14,043 nucleotides of DNA from Bacillota bacterium (GCA_023391275.1 JAEWBE010000005.1:1-14043); one strand, 5' to 3'; shown: positions 1 through 7,151, counted from the first letter of the stretch. The notes: generated by a model not told the origin, from the sequence alone. Numbers and translations are program-made.

Positions 1-11
1 TTTGTCTAACG

Positions 12-57
12 AAAGCAGCGCCCCCTGCCGGTTCAACCCGGCAGGGGGCGCTGCTTT
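12..57 (-). terminator. Strong hairpin terminator of the leftward operon
   Basis: A perfect 20-bp inverted repeat (12-31 with 38-57) encloses a 6-nt loop. The stem is very GC-rich, with A runs on one outer side and T runs on the other. It lies 82 bp beyond the stop codon of the exporter gene, which is transcribed towards it. The T-tract after the stem is short on both strands, so it could work in either direction and also insulate the next gene to the left. The hairpin is seen directly; the terminator role is inferred from position. Confidence 0.75.
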
Positions 58-139
58 GCTTCATTATAACGGATAACCTGTTTTGATTTCCGGATTATCA
101 CCGGCATTCGACAGGTAAATACCGCCGTGTCGTTTTAAA

Positions 140-925
140 TTACCATATTGTAAACTTGATTACATTGTAAATATTGATTCCGACAATCACGATCATGAAT
201 CCGATAAACAAAGAATCCACTTTATCGGCGGAAATTTTCTTATTAATGCGGCTGCCAATCATTCCGCCGGCAATTCCCGCAAGAACCATCAAAGCAAGAA
301 TCAGAACACTGACAGGGGGAACGGTACCCCCGATGACTGTTTGCAGGAAGCTGGCAAGCTGAGAAAACATAATGATATAAAGGGAATTGGCTGCGGCTTT
401 TTTTGTATCCATCGAGAAGAAAAAAAACAAAACCGTCAGATTGATCGGTCCGCCCCCGATTCCAAGGAAGGAGGATACCATACCCAGCGCAAGACCGATC
501 AGGCAGCACGCAAGGATGCTTTTTACATGACGTGTATGTATTTTCCCGGAATAGATGCTGTACAGAAGCGCGCCGAGCGTAACAATAATCAGCAGGCCCG
601 CCTGCGCCGCCCCCAGATGATTTTCATTTTGCAATACGGTTTTCAGCAGTTCAAATAATGATTTGCCTAAAATCCCGCCGATTACCGCGCCGGCCGCAAG
701 CGGGGTGCTTGTCTTTATGTCAATCATTCCCTGATTCCGGCGGTTTTTCAATACGGAGATAATGGACATTGACAGCACTGTGCAGCCGGACAAAAAACTG
801 ATGCAGCTTACACTCATCGTACCTGTGGCGTCCAGCACAGGTTTAATGATCACGCCTCCGCCAACGCCGCAAATACCTCCGATCACCGAAGCCAGCAGAC
901 TTACTGAAAAATACAGCAGATACAT
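140..925 (-). CDS. TauE/SafE (TSUP) family anion/organosulfonate exporter
   Basis: This is a 261-residue, strongly hydrophobic membrane protein with the two-fold repeat typical of the TauE/SafE (TSUP) family. The glycine-rich motif GGICGVGGG near residue 16 is echoed by LGIGGGPIN in the second half, each within a hydrophobic segment; about seven to eight membrane helices are expected. Family members move sulfite, sulfonates or other small organic anions, often as exporters of catabolic end products. The ATG at 925 follows a GGGGGGCGG ribosome site. It lies 36 bp beyond the LarA homologue on the same strand, so it is probably the last gene of that operon. With a sulfonate-class importer in the divergent operon, export of a sulfonated product or sulfite is plausible, but the substrate cannot be read from the sequence. 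Confidence 0.85.
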   Translation of the reverse strand: MYLLYFSVSLLASVIGGICGVGGGVIIKPVLDATGTMSVSCISFLSGCTVLSMSIISVLKNRRNQGMIDIKTSTPLAAGAVIGGILGKSLFELLKTVLQNENHLGAAQAGLLIIVTLGALLYSIYSGKIHTRHVKSILACCLIGLALGMVSSFLGIGGGPINLTVLFFFFSMDTKKAAANSLYIIMFSQLASFLQTVIGGTVPPVSVLILALMVLAGIAGGMIGSRINKKISADKVDSLFIGFMIVIVGINIYNVIKFTIW

Positions 926-961
926 TGACCGCCCCCCTTTGCTCTATCAAGGCGCACGGAA

Positions 962-2446
962 TCAGCCATGAAAGCCGCAGTCGGAAAATCCGTTCGTTCC
1001 GTCATAAGGTTCATCTTTTAAGCAAAGATGAACGGAAGCGGTTTTATAGGTCTGCGGAAGAGCGAGGATATTTGGATTTTCTCCAACGAATTTCTTTTTT
1101 GCATCTGCCAGTGCCTCCTCGAAGGTGGCTCTTGTCTTCAGTCCCATGCCTCTGGCAAATCCAGGGTCCTGTGCGCCCACAATGTAGATTGCGGCCGTGT
1201 TCTGTTCCGCAATATGACCACAGCTCATCATAGAAAATCCGTGGAACGGATGAAACGCATTACAATAGCGATATTTTTTGATATATTCCTCATTGGTTGC
1301 AAAATACTCCCCGTAGCGGTTCATATCCGCCAGGGTATTCATGTGATCCTCCTGGAACATTTTATAAAGCTCGGGAAGATAAGGCCATAACTCTTCATGG
1401 AAGTAGCCGTTGCAAATAGAGGAGCAGATAATTACACAATTGTCCTTCATAATCCTTTTATGGCGAATCACCTGCGCGGAAAGTGCCTGCATCATCATAA
1501 TGGGGTTCGTTCCCATGCCGTCGCCGTAATGGAAAAACTGCGGCATGCCGAATACCAGTATGTCATATTTTTTCTCGGCCCAATTCACATACGTGCGTTT
1601 ATCAGCTGTTTTCCATGAAATGGGCTGCATTTCTTTTGCATAGCCGCTGTTAATTTCAATCTGTCTCGATTTTGTATCCAAAACCGCGTCACAGCAGAAA
1701 AATTTCTTCCCCATGCACTTTTCCATGTGCATCCCGATTTCATCAAATTTGGAGCGCATCAGGGAATGCCCGCTTACGGGGGTGAAATCCTTGCGGTGCA
1801 TTACCTCCGGCACATGATGCGAAGCAATGCTGCGCCAGTGGGTAATTCCGGTGGCGCAATGCTTGTATCCGCCGGAATATCCGCCGTAAGGGTTGCCCTG
1901 TGTGTGCCCGATTAAAATGGCAACATCGGAGTCATAAACATACTTGTTCATCAGCACGGGGTCGCCCCGGTCGGTTGTGCCAAGGTCCACTAAATGGTCA
2001 TAATCTTCGCTGTCGTGGTTGATAATCTGATGAGTGAACCAAAACTCATGAAAAAGATCGGGCCCCAGTACGTTGAAAATCTCTTCTTTTGTATTTTTTC
2101 TGTGCAGACCGTTGGAGCAAATCAGCAGGATGTCCTTTTTTTCAACGCCTGCTTTATAGAGCTCCTCCAAAATAATCGGAATAGAGGTTTTGCGGTGGGA
2201 CGTTGGCTGCTCGCCGCCTTTTACCCTGTCTGGAAAAACGATGGTAACCTTCGATCCTTTTTTTGCCAGCTTCGAAAGCGGCTCCATGCCGATTGGGTGC
2301 AGGATGGATTCCCTGGTTGCTTCAACAAGCCGGTCTTCCGGAATGAAGGGAGGATCCGGAACAGTTACGCCGGGGATAAAAACATCGGTGTTGTCCGGCA
2401 GGTTGGCCGGCATGGTACCCTGACCATATTCAAATTCTAACTTCAT
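962..2446 (-). CDS. larA: LarA-family nickel-dependent 2-hydroxyacid racemase/epimerase
   Basis: This 494-residue cytoplasmic protein belongs to the lactate racemase (LarA) superfamily, whose members invert the alpha-hydroxyl carbon of hydroxy acids using a nickel-pincer nucleotide covalently bound to a lysine. Visible hallmarks are FPDR (71-74), SNGLHR with candidate catalytic His115, H181 ahead of a glycine-rich GGYSGGYK with cofactor lysine K195, and H211. H211 lies 16 residues after K195, matching the K184-H200 spacing of Lactiplantibacillus plantarum LarA. At 494 residues it is longer than the ~425 of classical LarA and carries a Cys/His-rich C-terminal half. The ATG follows AAGGAG. It lies 81 bp after larC1 and just before the exporter gene. 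Substrates in the superfamily include lactate, malate, phenyllactate and gluconate, so the substrate here is open; a sugar acid or sulfonated hydroxy acid fits the context. The symbol denotes family only. Confidence 0.85.
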   Translation of the reverse strand: MKLEFEYGQGTMPANLPDNTDVFIPGVTVPDPPFIPEDRLVEATRESILHPIGMEPLSKLAKKGSKVTIVFPDRVKGGEQPTSHRKTSIPIILEELYKAGVEKKDILLICSNGLHRKNTKEEIFNVLGPDLFHEFWFTHQIINHDSEDYDHLVDLGTTDRGDPVLMNKYVYDSDVAILIGHTQGNPYGGYSGGYKHCATGITHWRSIASHHVPEVMHRKDFTPVSGHSLMRSKFDEIGMHMEKCMGKKFFCCDAVLDTKSRQIEINSGYAKEMQPISWKTADKRTYVNWAEKKYDILVFGMPQFFHYGDGMGTNPIMMMQALSAQVIRHKRIMKDNCVIICSSICNGYFHEELWPYLPELYKMFQEDHMNTLADMNRYGEYFATNEEYIKKYRYCNAFHPFHGFSMMSCGHIAEQNTAAIYIVGAQDPGFARGMGLKTRATFEEALADAKKKFVGENPNILALPQTYKTASVHLCLKDEPYDGTNGFSDCGFHG

Positions 2447-2500
2447 TTGTTTTCTCCTTTTCTTTTTGTAACTTATTTGATCAATTTTTAATTTATTTTA

Positions 2501-2520
2501 AACAGAGGCTTTCCTCTGTT
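2501..2520 (-). other. Intercistronic stem-loop between larC1 and larA
   Basis: A perfect 8-bp inverted repeat (2501-2508 with 2513-2520) has a 4-nt loop. On the transcribed strand it starts 7 nt after the larC1 stop codon and is followed by an AT-rich stretch without a clean U-tract. It could be a weak terminator or an mRNA-stabilising end that sets larA expression apart from larC1. It is seen in the sequence; the function is inferred. Confidence 0.45.
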
Positions 2521-2527
2521 CGATCGC

Positions 2528-3277
2528 TCAAACAGGCCCGTATGTAAACATGGAGCATTTTAAATATCCGCCCTGCCCGTAATCATAATCACCCGCGCCG
2601 ACACCCGTTTTCACAAGAGCCGCATTGACCGGCGCTTTTTCACAGTAGTCTGTAATCAATGCCGCGGCAATTGCCGCGCCGGTGGGCGTTACCAATTCGC
2701 TTTCAATCGGCAGGGATTTTGTCGGGATATCAAATTGCTGTGTAATGATTCTGGTAGCGGGAACCGGTACCGCCAGACTGCCGCAGCGGCATTGAATAAA
2801 TCCGGTTCCATCGTTCAGCGGAGTGGAATAAATTTTTGAAATGCCCAAAAGCTCAAGGCATATTGCTGTGCCGATTACGTCGACCAAAGAATCAACGGCG
2901 CCTTTTTCGTGAAAGTGCACCTTTTCCAAAGGAATTTGGTGTGCTTTCGCCTGCGCCTGCGCAAGAATCTGAAACATCCTTAAAGCCTTTTGCTTCACAT
3001 CCGCGGAAAGGCTGCTTATTTTTATCAGCTTTTGCACGTCGTCGGGATTTTTCTCCGCTTTATTTTCAGAATTGTCCAAATCCAGCACGACATCCACCTT
3101 CTTTGCGGGCACGCCGTGACGGTAAACCTGTGTGCAGCGCAGTTTGTAGCCTTCGAAAGGCACCTTTTTCAGCTCACGGTGCAGCGCTGCCGCTTCCACG
3201 CCCAAATCAAGAAAGGCACCCAAAGTCATATCCCCGCTGATTCCATATGCACAGTCAAAATAAAGGATCTTCTCCAA
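2528..3277 (-). CDS. larC1: Nickel-pincer cofactor protein LarC, N-terminal domain only (LarC1)
   Basis: This 249-residue protein matches the N-terminal domain of LarC, the nickel insertion protein that completes the nickel-pincer nucleotide of LarA. The family opening is clear: ILYFDCAYGISGDMTLGAFLDLGV at residues 4-27 (ILYFDC, GISGDMTLG), followed by HFHEKGAVDSLVDVIG in the middle. It stops shortly after the VGAG motif, where full-length LarC (about 400 residues) continues into the CTP-binding LarC2 domain. The 81 bp before larA cannot encode that domain in any frame, so it is absent here. The start appears to be TTG at 3277, preceded by GAGGCGG; the nearest upstream ATG is out of frame. 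It is the first gene of the leftward operon, which supports a nickel-dependent LarA homologue. LarB, LarE and LarC2 would have to be elsewhere in the genome. Confidence 0.85.
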   Translation of the reverse strand: MEKILYFDCAYGISGDMTLGAFLDLGVEAAALHRELKKVPFEGYKLRCTQVYRHGVPAKKVDVVLDLDNSENKAEKNPDDVQKLIKISSLSADVKQKALRMFQILAQAQAKAHQIPLEKVHFHEKGAVDSLVDVIGTAICLELLGISKIYSTPLNDGTGFIQCRCGSLAVPVPATRIITQQFDIPTKSLPIESELVTPTGAAIAAALITDYCEKAPVNAALVKTGVGAGDYDYGQGGYLKCSMFTYGPV

Positions 3278-3343
3278 ATGCGCACCGCCTCATTTATAAT
3301 TTTATCAGTGAACCCGGATGGTTTTTAATCTTTTATTTATCCT

Positions 3344-3370
3344 ATCATATAAAACCCCAGGTTTACACAA
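3344..3370 (-). promoter_or_regulatory. Candidate weak promoter of the larC1-larA-exporter operon
   Basis: On the minus strand, TATGAT (3344-3349) resembles a -10 box and TTGTGT (3365-3370) a poor -35 box, with a short 15-bp spacer. The pair lies 67 bp upstream of the larC1 start and 4 bp downstream of the palindrome at 3375-3394. The weak -35 and short spacer suggest that it may need help from a bound regulator. Confidence 0.35.
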
Positions 3371-3374
3371 GTTT

Positions 3375-3394
3375 TTACACAAACGTTTGTCTAA
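3375..3394. promoter_or_regulatory. LacI-family-like operator palindrome (site 1)
   Basis: This is a 20-bp palindrome, symmetric at 18 of 20 positions, with the perfect core ACAAACGTTTGT at 3379-3390. Even-length symmetry with a central CG is typical of LacI/GalR-family operators. It does not match the catabolite (cre) consensus, which needs TG...CA at the ends. It sits directly upstream of the candidate larC1 promoter. A related site (16/20) occurs at 4086-4105 before the importer operon. The regulator gene is not in the window. Confidence 0.6.
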
Positions 3395-3885
3395 CTTTAA
3401 ATAAAGATGCTGTGATTTTATGGTATGTGATTCCAAATTTAACAATGCTGTTCCGATACGTTTGAAAGATTGTTGCAGTTCTCAAACGGATAACCGGGCG
3501 GTTTCCCAGCATTCCCCCAATATCCCGCCGACGGCCTGCACCCAGCGGCGGCAGGCACCGTTGGAGTCTTTGCAGGCATCCGAGCGCGGGGCGGCACAGT
3601 CATACGGTTACATAATACGGTAAATCGTTTGTGTTATGGCGTTCGTATGGCGGTCTGTAATGTGGGATTTAGCAATCCTTCCAGATTAAAGCAGATGACT
3701 TATTTCTATAAAATCAGAGTTCAAATACGGGTAAGAGGCAGATTGATGATTTTTTTGCGGATGCGGATATCTTTACGCTTCGTGATTTGTTTTGGATTTC
3801 CCACAGCTAAAAAATATTTTGATGACAATCGGAAATCATATTTTTAGAAAAGAATTACAAAGCTATCATAAAAAATAAATATATT
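3395..3885. other. Intergenic stretch without a supportable gene
   Basis: This is the middle of the divergent intergenic region. No reading frame here has both a convincing start site and recognisable protein features. The part at about 3490-3620 is clearly richer in G and C than its surroundings and has short inverted repeats (GCCTGC/GCAGGC at 3534-3539 and 3551-3556). The part after about 3840 is very AT-rich and merges into the upstream promoter of the importer operon. It could hold remnants of a decayed gene or a regulatory region. Confidence 0.5.
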
Positions 3886-3913
3886 TTGTCAATATATTCT
3901 AATTCATTATACT
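3886..3913 (+). promoter_or_regulatory. Candidate upstream promoter (P1) of the importer operon
   Basis: TTGTCA (3886-3891) and TATACT (3908-3913) each match the sigma-A consensus at 5 of 6 positions, with a 16-bp spacer. An A/T-only stretch just upstream (about 3869-3885) could act as an UP element. A transcript would start near 3920 and carry a ~340-nt leader before the binding-protein gene. It is the best promoter match found in this intergenic region. Confidence 0.5.
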
Positions 3914-3922
3914 GGTTATGAA

Positions 3923-4063
3923 AAATTTATCTGGATTCAGGTTCCCAAAGCTTTCAGATATTGCCGCAGGTGCGTGCTGCTTCCGCACGAGGTTTGGGTG
4001 ACGCCAGGTTAAATGAATAAATTTGGAGTTCGCCGCTATATGTGCCTGAAAACTTCACGAGGT
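3923..4063 (+). ncRNA. Possible structured 5' leader RNA with an imperfect tandem repeat
   Basis: Just downstream of the predicted P1 start, several perfect complementary segments are nested: 3923-3930 with 4017-4024 (8 bp), 3931-3934 with 4004-4007 (4 bp), 3944-3949 with 3993-3998 (6 bp) and 3970-3974 with 3984-3988 (5 bp). In addition, 3948-3957 can pair with 4046-4055 with one mismatch, competing with the 6-bp stem. The blocks GCCGC, GTGC(C)TG and CACGAGGT recur in order at 3963-3993 and 4032-4063, about 70 nt apart. I do not recognise a known riboswitch class. A cis-regulatory RNA is possible but unproven; some of this pairing could be chance. Confidence 0.3.
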
Positions 4064-4085
4064 CGGAAAAATATTCCATTACTGT

Positions 4086-4105
4086 TAACACAATCGTTTG
4101 CATAA
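4086..4105. promoter_or_regulatory. LacI-family-like operator (site 2)
   Basis: This matches the site-1 palindrome at 16 of 20 positions when the central CG is aligned, with the shared block CACAA-N-CGTTTG. It ends 7 bp upstream of the candidate P2 -35 box, the same layout as site 1 relative to the larC1 promoter. If P1 is used, the site lies within the transcribed leader, where a bound protein could act as a roadblock. Its symmetry is weaker than that of site 1. Confidence 0.45.
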
Positions 4106-4112
4106 TTAGTTG

Positions 4113-4141
4113 TTGAATACATTGCAAAAGTGTGTTTAAAT
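4113..4141 (+). promoter_or_regulatory. Candidate proximal promoter (P2) of the importer operon
   Basis: TTGAAT (4113-4118), a 17-bp spacer and TTAAAT (4136-4141) with an extended TGT just before the -10 box form a plausible sigma-A promoter. It lies about 120 bp before the binding-protein start and directly downstream of operator site 2. A TACAAT at 4141-4146 is an alternative -10 box but lacks a well-spaced -35. Confidence 0.4.
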
Positions 4142-4259
4142 ACAATTAACAAAAAACGCAGGAGAAAGGAGTCAGTTTTAGCTAATTTATTAGGCAAGAG
4201 ATATTTGTACACATTGAAAAGGCTACACCGGAAGAGATCAAAAATTAGGAGGAGTAAAA

Positions 4260-5396
4260 ATGAAGAATCGCAATTCAACTTTAAAGCGCATTTTTGCAGG
4301 AATACTTTCCGTAGCAATTGTTTCGTCTTTAACGGCATGTTCAGGTAGTGCTTCGAACACAGGCAGCGCTTCGGCAGCAGCCGGCAGTACTCAGAGTACT
4401 GGAACCGCCGCCGCCACAAGCAAGGCCGCGGGGAAAGTTCCGCTTTCCATCAGCGGTCAGCCCTACATACATGCCCTGCCCAATATTTATGCACAGAATA
4501 ACGGCCTGTTTGACGCGTTTAACGTAAACCTGACCATGTATTCCAGCGGTCCTACACAAAATGAAGCCCTCGCGTCAAAAGGATGGGAAGTCGGAACTAC
4601 AGGTACCGGCGGCGCAATTCTGGGCGCGGCAGGCTATAATTTAAAGATTATCGGCTTTACCTGCGGGGATACAAATACTACGGACTTATGGGTAAAACCG
4701 GACAGTCCCCTCGCAAAGGCAGCAAAGGATCCACAGGGAATTTATGGCACGGCGCAGGACTGGAAAGGCAAGAAAATTTTATGCGCAACCGGAACTTCCT
4801 GCCAGATGGTGTTAATCGGAACGCTGAAGCACCTGGGACTTTCCATGAACCAGGTTAATGTTGTCGACATGTCCGTTGCACAGTCCTTCCCGGCCTTCAA
4901 AGCAGGTCAGGCGGATATTGTTGCTTTATGGTCTCCCTTTGGCTTTGCCGCCGAAAAAGAAGGCTGGGTTAAGATCGCCTCTGCGAAAGACCTTGGAATT
5001 GAACTTCCCTGCCTGATTGTTGCAAGCGACGACGCAATTAAGAACAGGCCTGAAGTTGTGCAGCAGTGGCTGGAAGCTTACCTGAAGAGCACGGAAGCCC
5101 TGAACAAGGACCAGACGGCGTCCGCAAAGCTGCTCTTCAATTTTGAAAAACAGCAGGGTATCAAGATGGACGAGGACGCATCGGTCAAAGAAGTTCAAAA
5201 CAGGCCGTTTACGTCCATTGCAGACAACAAGGAACTGTTTAAAAAAGATGCCGACGGAAACAGCAAAGCGCAGGAAATCATGCTGCAATTCGCAGATTTC
5301 ATGATTGCTCAAGGAAAACTTAAACCGGAAGACAAGAAGAAAATAATTGACAATGGTTTCATTGATTCCAGTTTCATTGAGAAAGTTGCCTCCTGA
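4260..5396 (+). CDS. ABC importer substrate-binding lipoprotein, sulfonate/NMT1 class
   Basis: This 378-residue secreted solute-binding protein has a lipoprotein signal: a basic start (KNRNSTLKR), a hydrophobic stretch and the lipobox LTAC with Cys27. A Ser/Ala/Gly/Thr-rich tether runs to about residue 55. The mature part resembles the SsuA/TauA/NMT1 family: an N-terminal 'PYIHALPNIYAQNNGLFD' region, then 'YSSGPTQNEALASK', which corresponds to the ligand-loop region of sulfonate-binding homologues. An AGGAGG site 7 bp before the ATG supports the start. It heads the importer operon and is followed by a stem-loop, which may keep its expression above that of the membrane parts. The family handles sulfonates, but also pyrimidines, nitrate-like anions and aromatic acids, so the ligand is not fixed by sequence. 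Confidence 0.85.
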   Translation: MKNRNSTLKRIFAGILSVAIVSSLTACSGSASNTGSASAAAGSTQSTGTAAATSKAAGKVPLSISGQPYIHALPNIYAQNNGLFDAFNVNLTMYSSGPTQNEALASKGWEVGTTGTGGAILGAAGYNLKIIGFTCGDTNTTDLWVKPDSPLAKAAKDPQGIYGTAQDWKGKKILCATGTSCQMVLIGTLKHLGLSMNQVNVVDMSVAQSFPAFKAGQADIVALWSPFGFAAEKEGWVKIASAKDLGIELPCLIVASDDAIKNRPEVVQQWLEAYLKSTEALNKDQTASAKLLFNFEKQQGIKMDEDASVKEVQNRPFTSIADNKELFKKDADGNSKAQEIMLQFADFMIAQGKLKPEDKKKIIDNGFIDSSFIEKVAS

Positions 5397-5414
5397 AATT
5401 TTTAACAGAAATAT

Positions 5415-5454
5415 CCCCTTTGTGCTTGGATTGAAAGATTTAGGCACAAAGGGG
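5415..5454 (+). terminator. Intercistronic hairpin after the binding-protein gene
   Basis: A perfect 11-bp inverted repeat (5415-5425 with 5444-5454), an 18-nt loop and a following TTTATA lie 18 bp after the binding-protein stop codon. Since the transporter genes continue downstream on the same strand, this is probably a partial terminator or a 3' protecting stem-loop that gives more binding protein than permease, an arrangement known in other ABC operons. The structure is seen; the effect is inferred. Confidence 0.6.
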
Positions 5455-5520
5455 TTTATAGGGAGCAATCTCAGTTTCAATGGAAAAGGTTCGTGAACAA
5501 GGAAGGTGAACTGTTAAGAA

Positions 5521-6375
5521 ATGAAAAAAATCAACAAGCAACTGCAGGAAAGCAATGGAGCCGTTTCCAAATCAATTCAGATTGAAAACCAAAACCGGGT
5601 CAGGGAAAAACGACAGCTGATTCTGATTTCAGTCACGAGTGTTCTGGTTTTCCTGATCGTTTGGGAAGCTTTGGTTCGGGCGGGCGTGATCAATCCCAAA
5701 TACCTGGTGGCCCCCACACAGGTGGTCCAAAGCTTTATTGTTAAGCTGTATGATCCGAATCCGGATGGAGCGGTTCTGGGGGTACATTTTATCTCCAGTT
5801 TATATCTGGCTCTGGTGGGTTATGTTGCCGCTGTTGTGGTAGGAATACCGCTCGGTTTGGCTATGGGTTTTTCTCCGCTTTTTTACAGGCTGGTCAACCC
5901 GATTTTTGAAATTATCCGCCCGATTCCTCCAATCGCATGGATTCCCCTGTCCGTAATCTGGCTCGGAATCGGCACGCCGGCAAAAGCCTTTATTATTTTT
6001 CTTGCCGCTTTTGTGCCCTGTGTTATCAATTCCTACACGGGCGTACATCAGACAAATCCTGTTTTAATTAATGTGGCGAAAACCTGCGGAGCAAGCAGAT
6101 GGCAGATTTTCCGCACGGTCTGTCTGCCGTCCGCGCTGCCGCTCGCTTTTACCGGGCTGAAGGTGGCGCTGGGGAATTCCTGGTCCACACTGGTTGCTGC
6201 GGAACTGCTTTCCGCAACCGCCGGACTCGGCTACATGATTCAGCAAGGGCGTTCCCTTGTAAGGCCGGACATTATCATCGTGGGTATGCTCAGCATCGGT
6301 ATTACCGGCGCCCTGCTTTCGTCCGGTTTGAATTTACTTGAAAAGAAGTTTATTCGGGGGAGGAATCAGAGATGA
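5521..6375 (+). CDS. ABC importer permease 1 (SsuC/TauC type)
   Basis: This 284-residue inner-membrane permease has a ~32-residue hydrophilic N-terminus and then about six membrane helices. It carries the family segment IFEIIRPIPPIAWIPLSVIW and a cytoplasmic EAA-type coupling loop around residues 181-204 (VAKTCGAS...LP) with its conserved glycine intact. It forms half of the transmembrane channel; the next gene encodes a different partner. The stop overlaps the start of permease 2 (ATGA). The ribosome site AAGGAAGG lies about 12 bp before the ATG, slightly far, but no better start is nearby. An upstream 9-codon frame from 5480 precedes it and is probably meaningless. Confidence 0.88.
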   Translation: MKKINKQLQESNGAVSKSIQIENQNRVREKRQLILISVTSVLVFLIVWEALVRAGVINPKYLVAPTQVVQSFIVKLYDPNPDGAVLGVHFISSLYLALVGYVAAVVVGIPLGLAMGFSPLFYRLVNPIFEIIRPIPPIAWIPLSVIWLGIGTPAKAFIIFLAAFVPCVINSYTGVHQTNPVLINVAKTCGASRWQIFRTVCLPSALPLAFTGLKVALGNSWSTLVAAELLSATAGLGYMIQQGRSLVRPDIIIVGMLSIGITGALLSSGLNLLEKKFIRGRNQR

Positions 6376-7151
6376 CGGAAAACAGAGAAATAATAAAAGG
6401 AATGCTGCTGTCTTTATTGTCTGTGTGCATTCTGATCACACTTTGGCTTGTGCTGTCCTCCAGCCACCCGGATTTTTTCCCCACTCCGCAGGCGACATGG
6501 GCAAGGTTTCAGGAACTGATACAATATCCGATCAACGATATTTCTGTGCTGGGTCATATTTGGGCCAGCCTGCAAAGGGTTTTGATTGCATTTTGTATTT
6601 CGACGGTACTGGGCATTGGCCTCGGGCTTGCAATGGGATGGAATAAAAAGGTGCACGCCGCAATTTCCCCTGTCTTTGAAGCGCTCCGCCCGATTCCCCC
6701 GATTGCATGGATTCCTTTGGTCATCCTTTGGTTTGGAATCGGAGAGTTCCCGAAAATACTGCTTGTCTTTATCGGCTCGTTTATTCCGATCGTACTTAAC
6801 ACAGCAACGGGAGTCAGCCTGGTGGATCCGATGTATCTGAATGCCAGCCGGGTCTTTAAGGCAAATACCCTTCAGACAATGCAGCATGTGGTGTTTCCGG
6901 CGTCTACGCCGGCAATTTTCGCAGGCATGAAGGCTGCTTTGAGTAGCGGCTGGATGGTAGTTGTGGCAGCGGAAATGATTGCCAGTAAATCGGGAGTGGG
7001 ATTTTTGATCACAAGGGGAAGCGACAGCTACGATGTTGCGCTGATCCTTTGCGGTATGATTTTGATTGGTATAGTCGGTGCGCTGCTGAGTATCCTGCTA
7101 ACCTATATAGAGAGGCGGTTATGTCCGTGGATGACAAAAAAAGATCAGTAA
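6372..7151 (+). CDS. ABC importer permease 2 (SsuC/TauC type)
   Basis: This 259-residue inner-membrane permease is a paralogue of the preceding one, with the matching segment VFEALRPIPPIAWIPLVILW and about six membrane helices. Its EAA-type coupling loop (about residues 156-179, NASRVFKAN...FPASTP) has Lys where the consensus has Gly, so its contact with an ATPase subunit may differ from that of permease 1. The 4-bp ATGA overlap with the previous gene indicates translational coupling. It also overlaps the first ATPase gene by 31 bp. Two non-identical permeases with two non-identical ATPases point to a heteromeric transporter. Confidence 0.88.
   Translation: MTENREIIKGMLLSLLSVCILITLWLVLSSSHPDFFPTPQATWARFQELIQYPINDISVLGHIWASLQRVLIAFCISTVLGIGLGLAMGWNKKVHAAISPVFEALRPIPPIAWIPLVILWFGIGEFPKILLVFIGSFIPIVLNTATGVSLVDPMYLNASRVFKANTLQTMQHVVFPASTPAIFAGMKAALSSGWMVVVAAEMIASKSGVGFLITRGSDSYDVALILCGMILIGIVGALLSILLTYIERRLCPWMTKKDQ

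Noticed and set aside
2446..2528. A programmed frameshift joining larC1 to a LarC2 domain
   Set aside because: Only 81 bp separate the larC1 stop from larA, with stops in all frames and no LarC2-like coding.
3375..3394. The palindrome as a catabolite-repression (CcpA/cre) site
   Set aside because: The cre consensus needs TG and CA at the ends of the core; here the core ends in AC and GT, so a different LacI-family protein is more likely.
3629..3847. A 72-codon open frame on the plus strand in the intergenic region
   Set aside because: It has no good ribosome site or recognisable features; a more protein-like segment lies in another frame, so it is at best a remnant.
4036..4419. A 127-codon open frame on the minus strand, partly under the binding-protein gene
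   Set aside because: It overlaps the start of a clear lipoprotein gene, has a low-complexity, Cys/Leu/Phe-rich translation and no family features. It is a shadow of the AT-rich leader.
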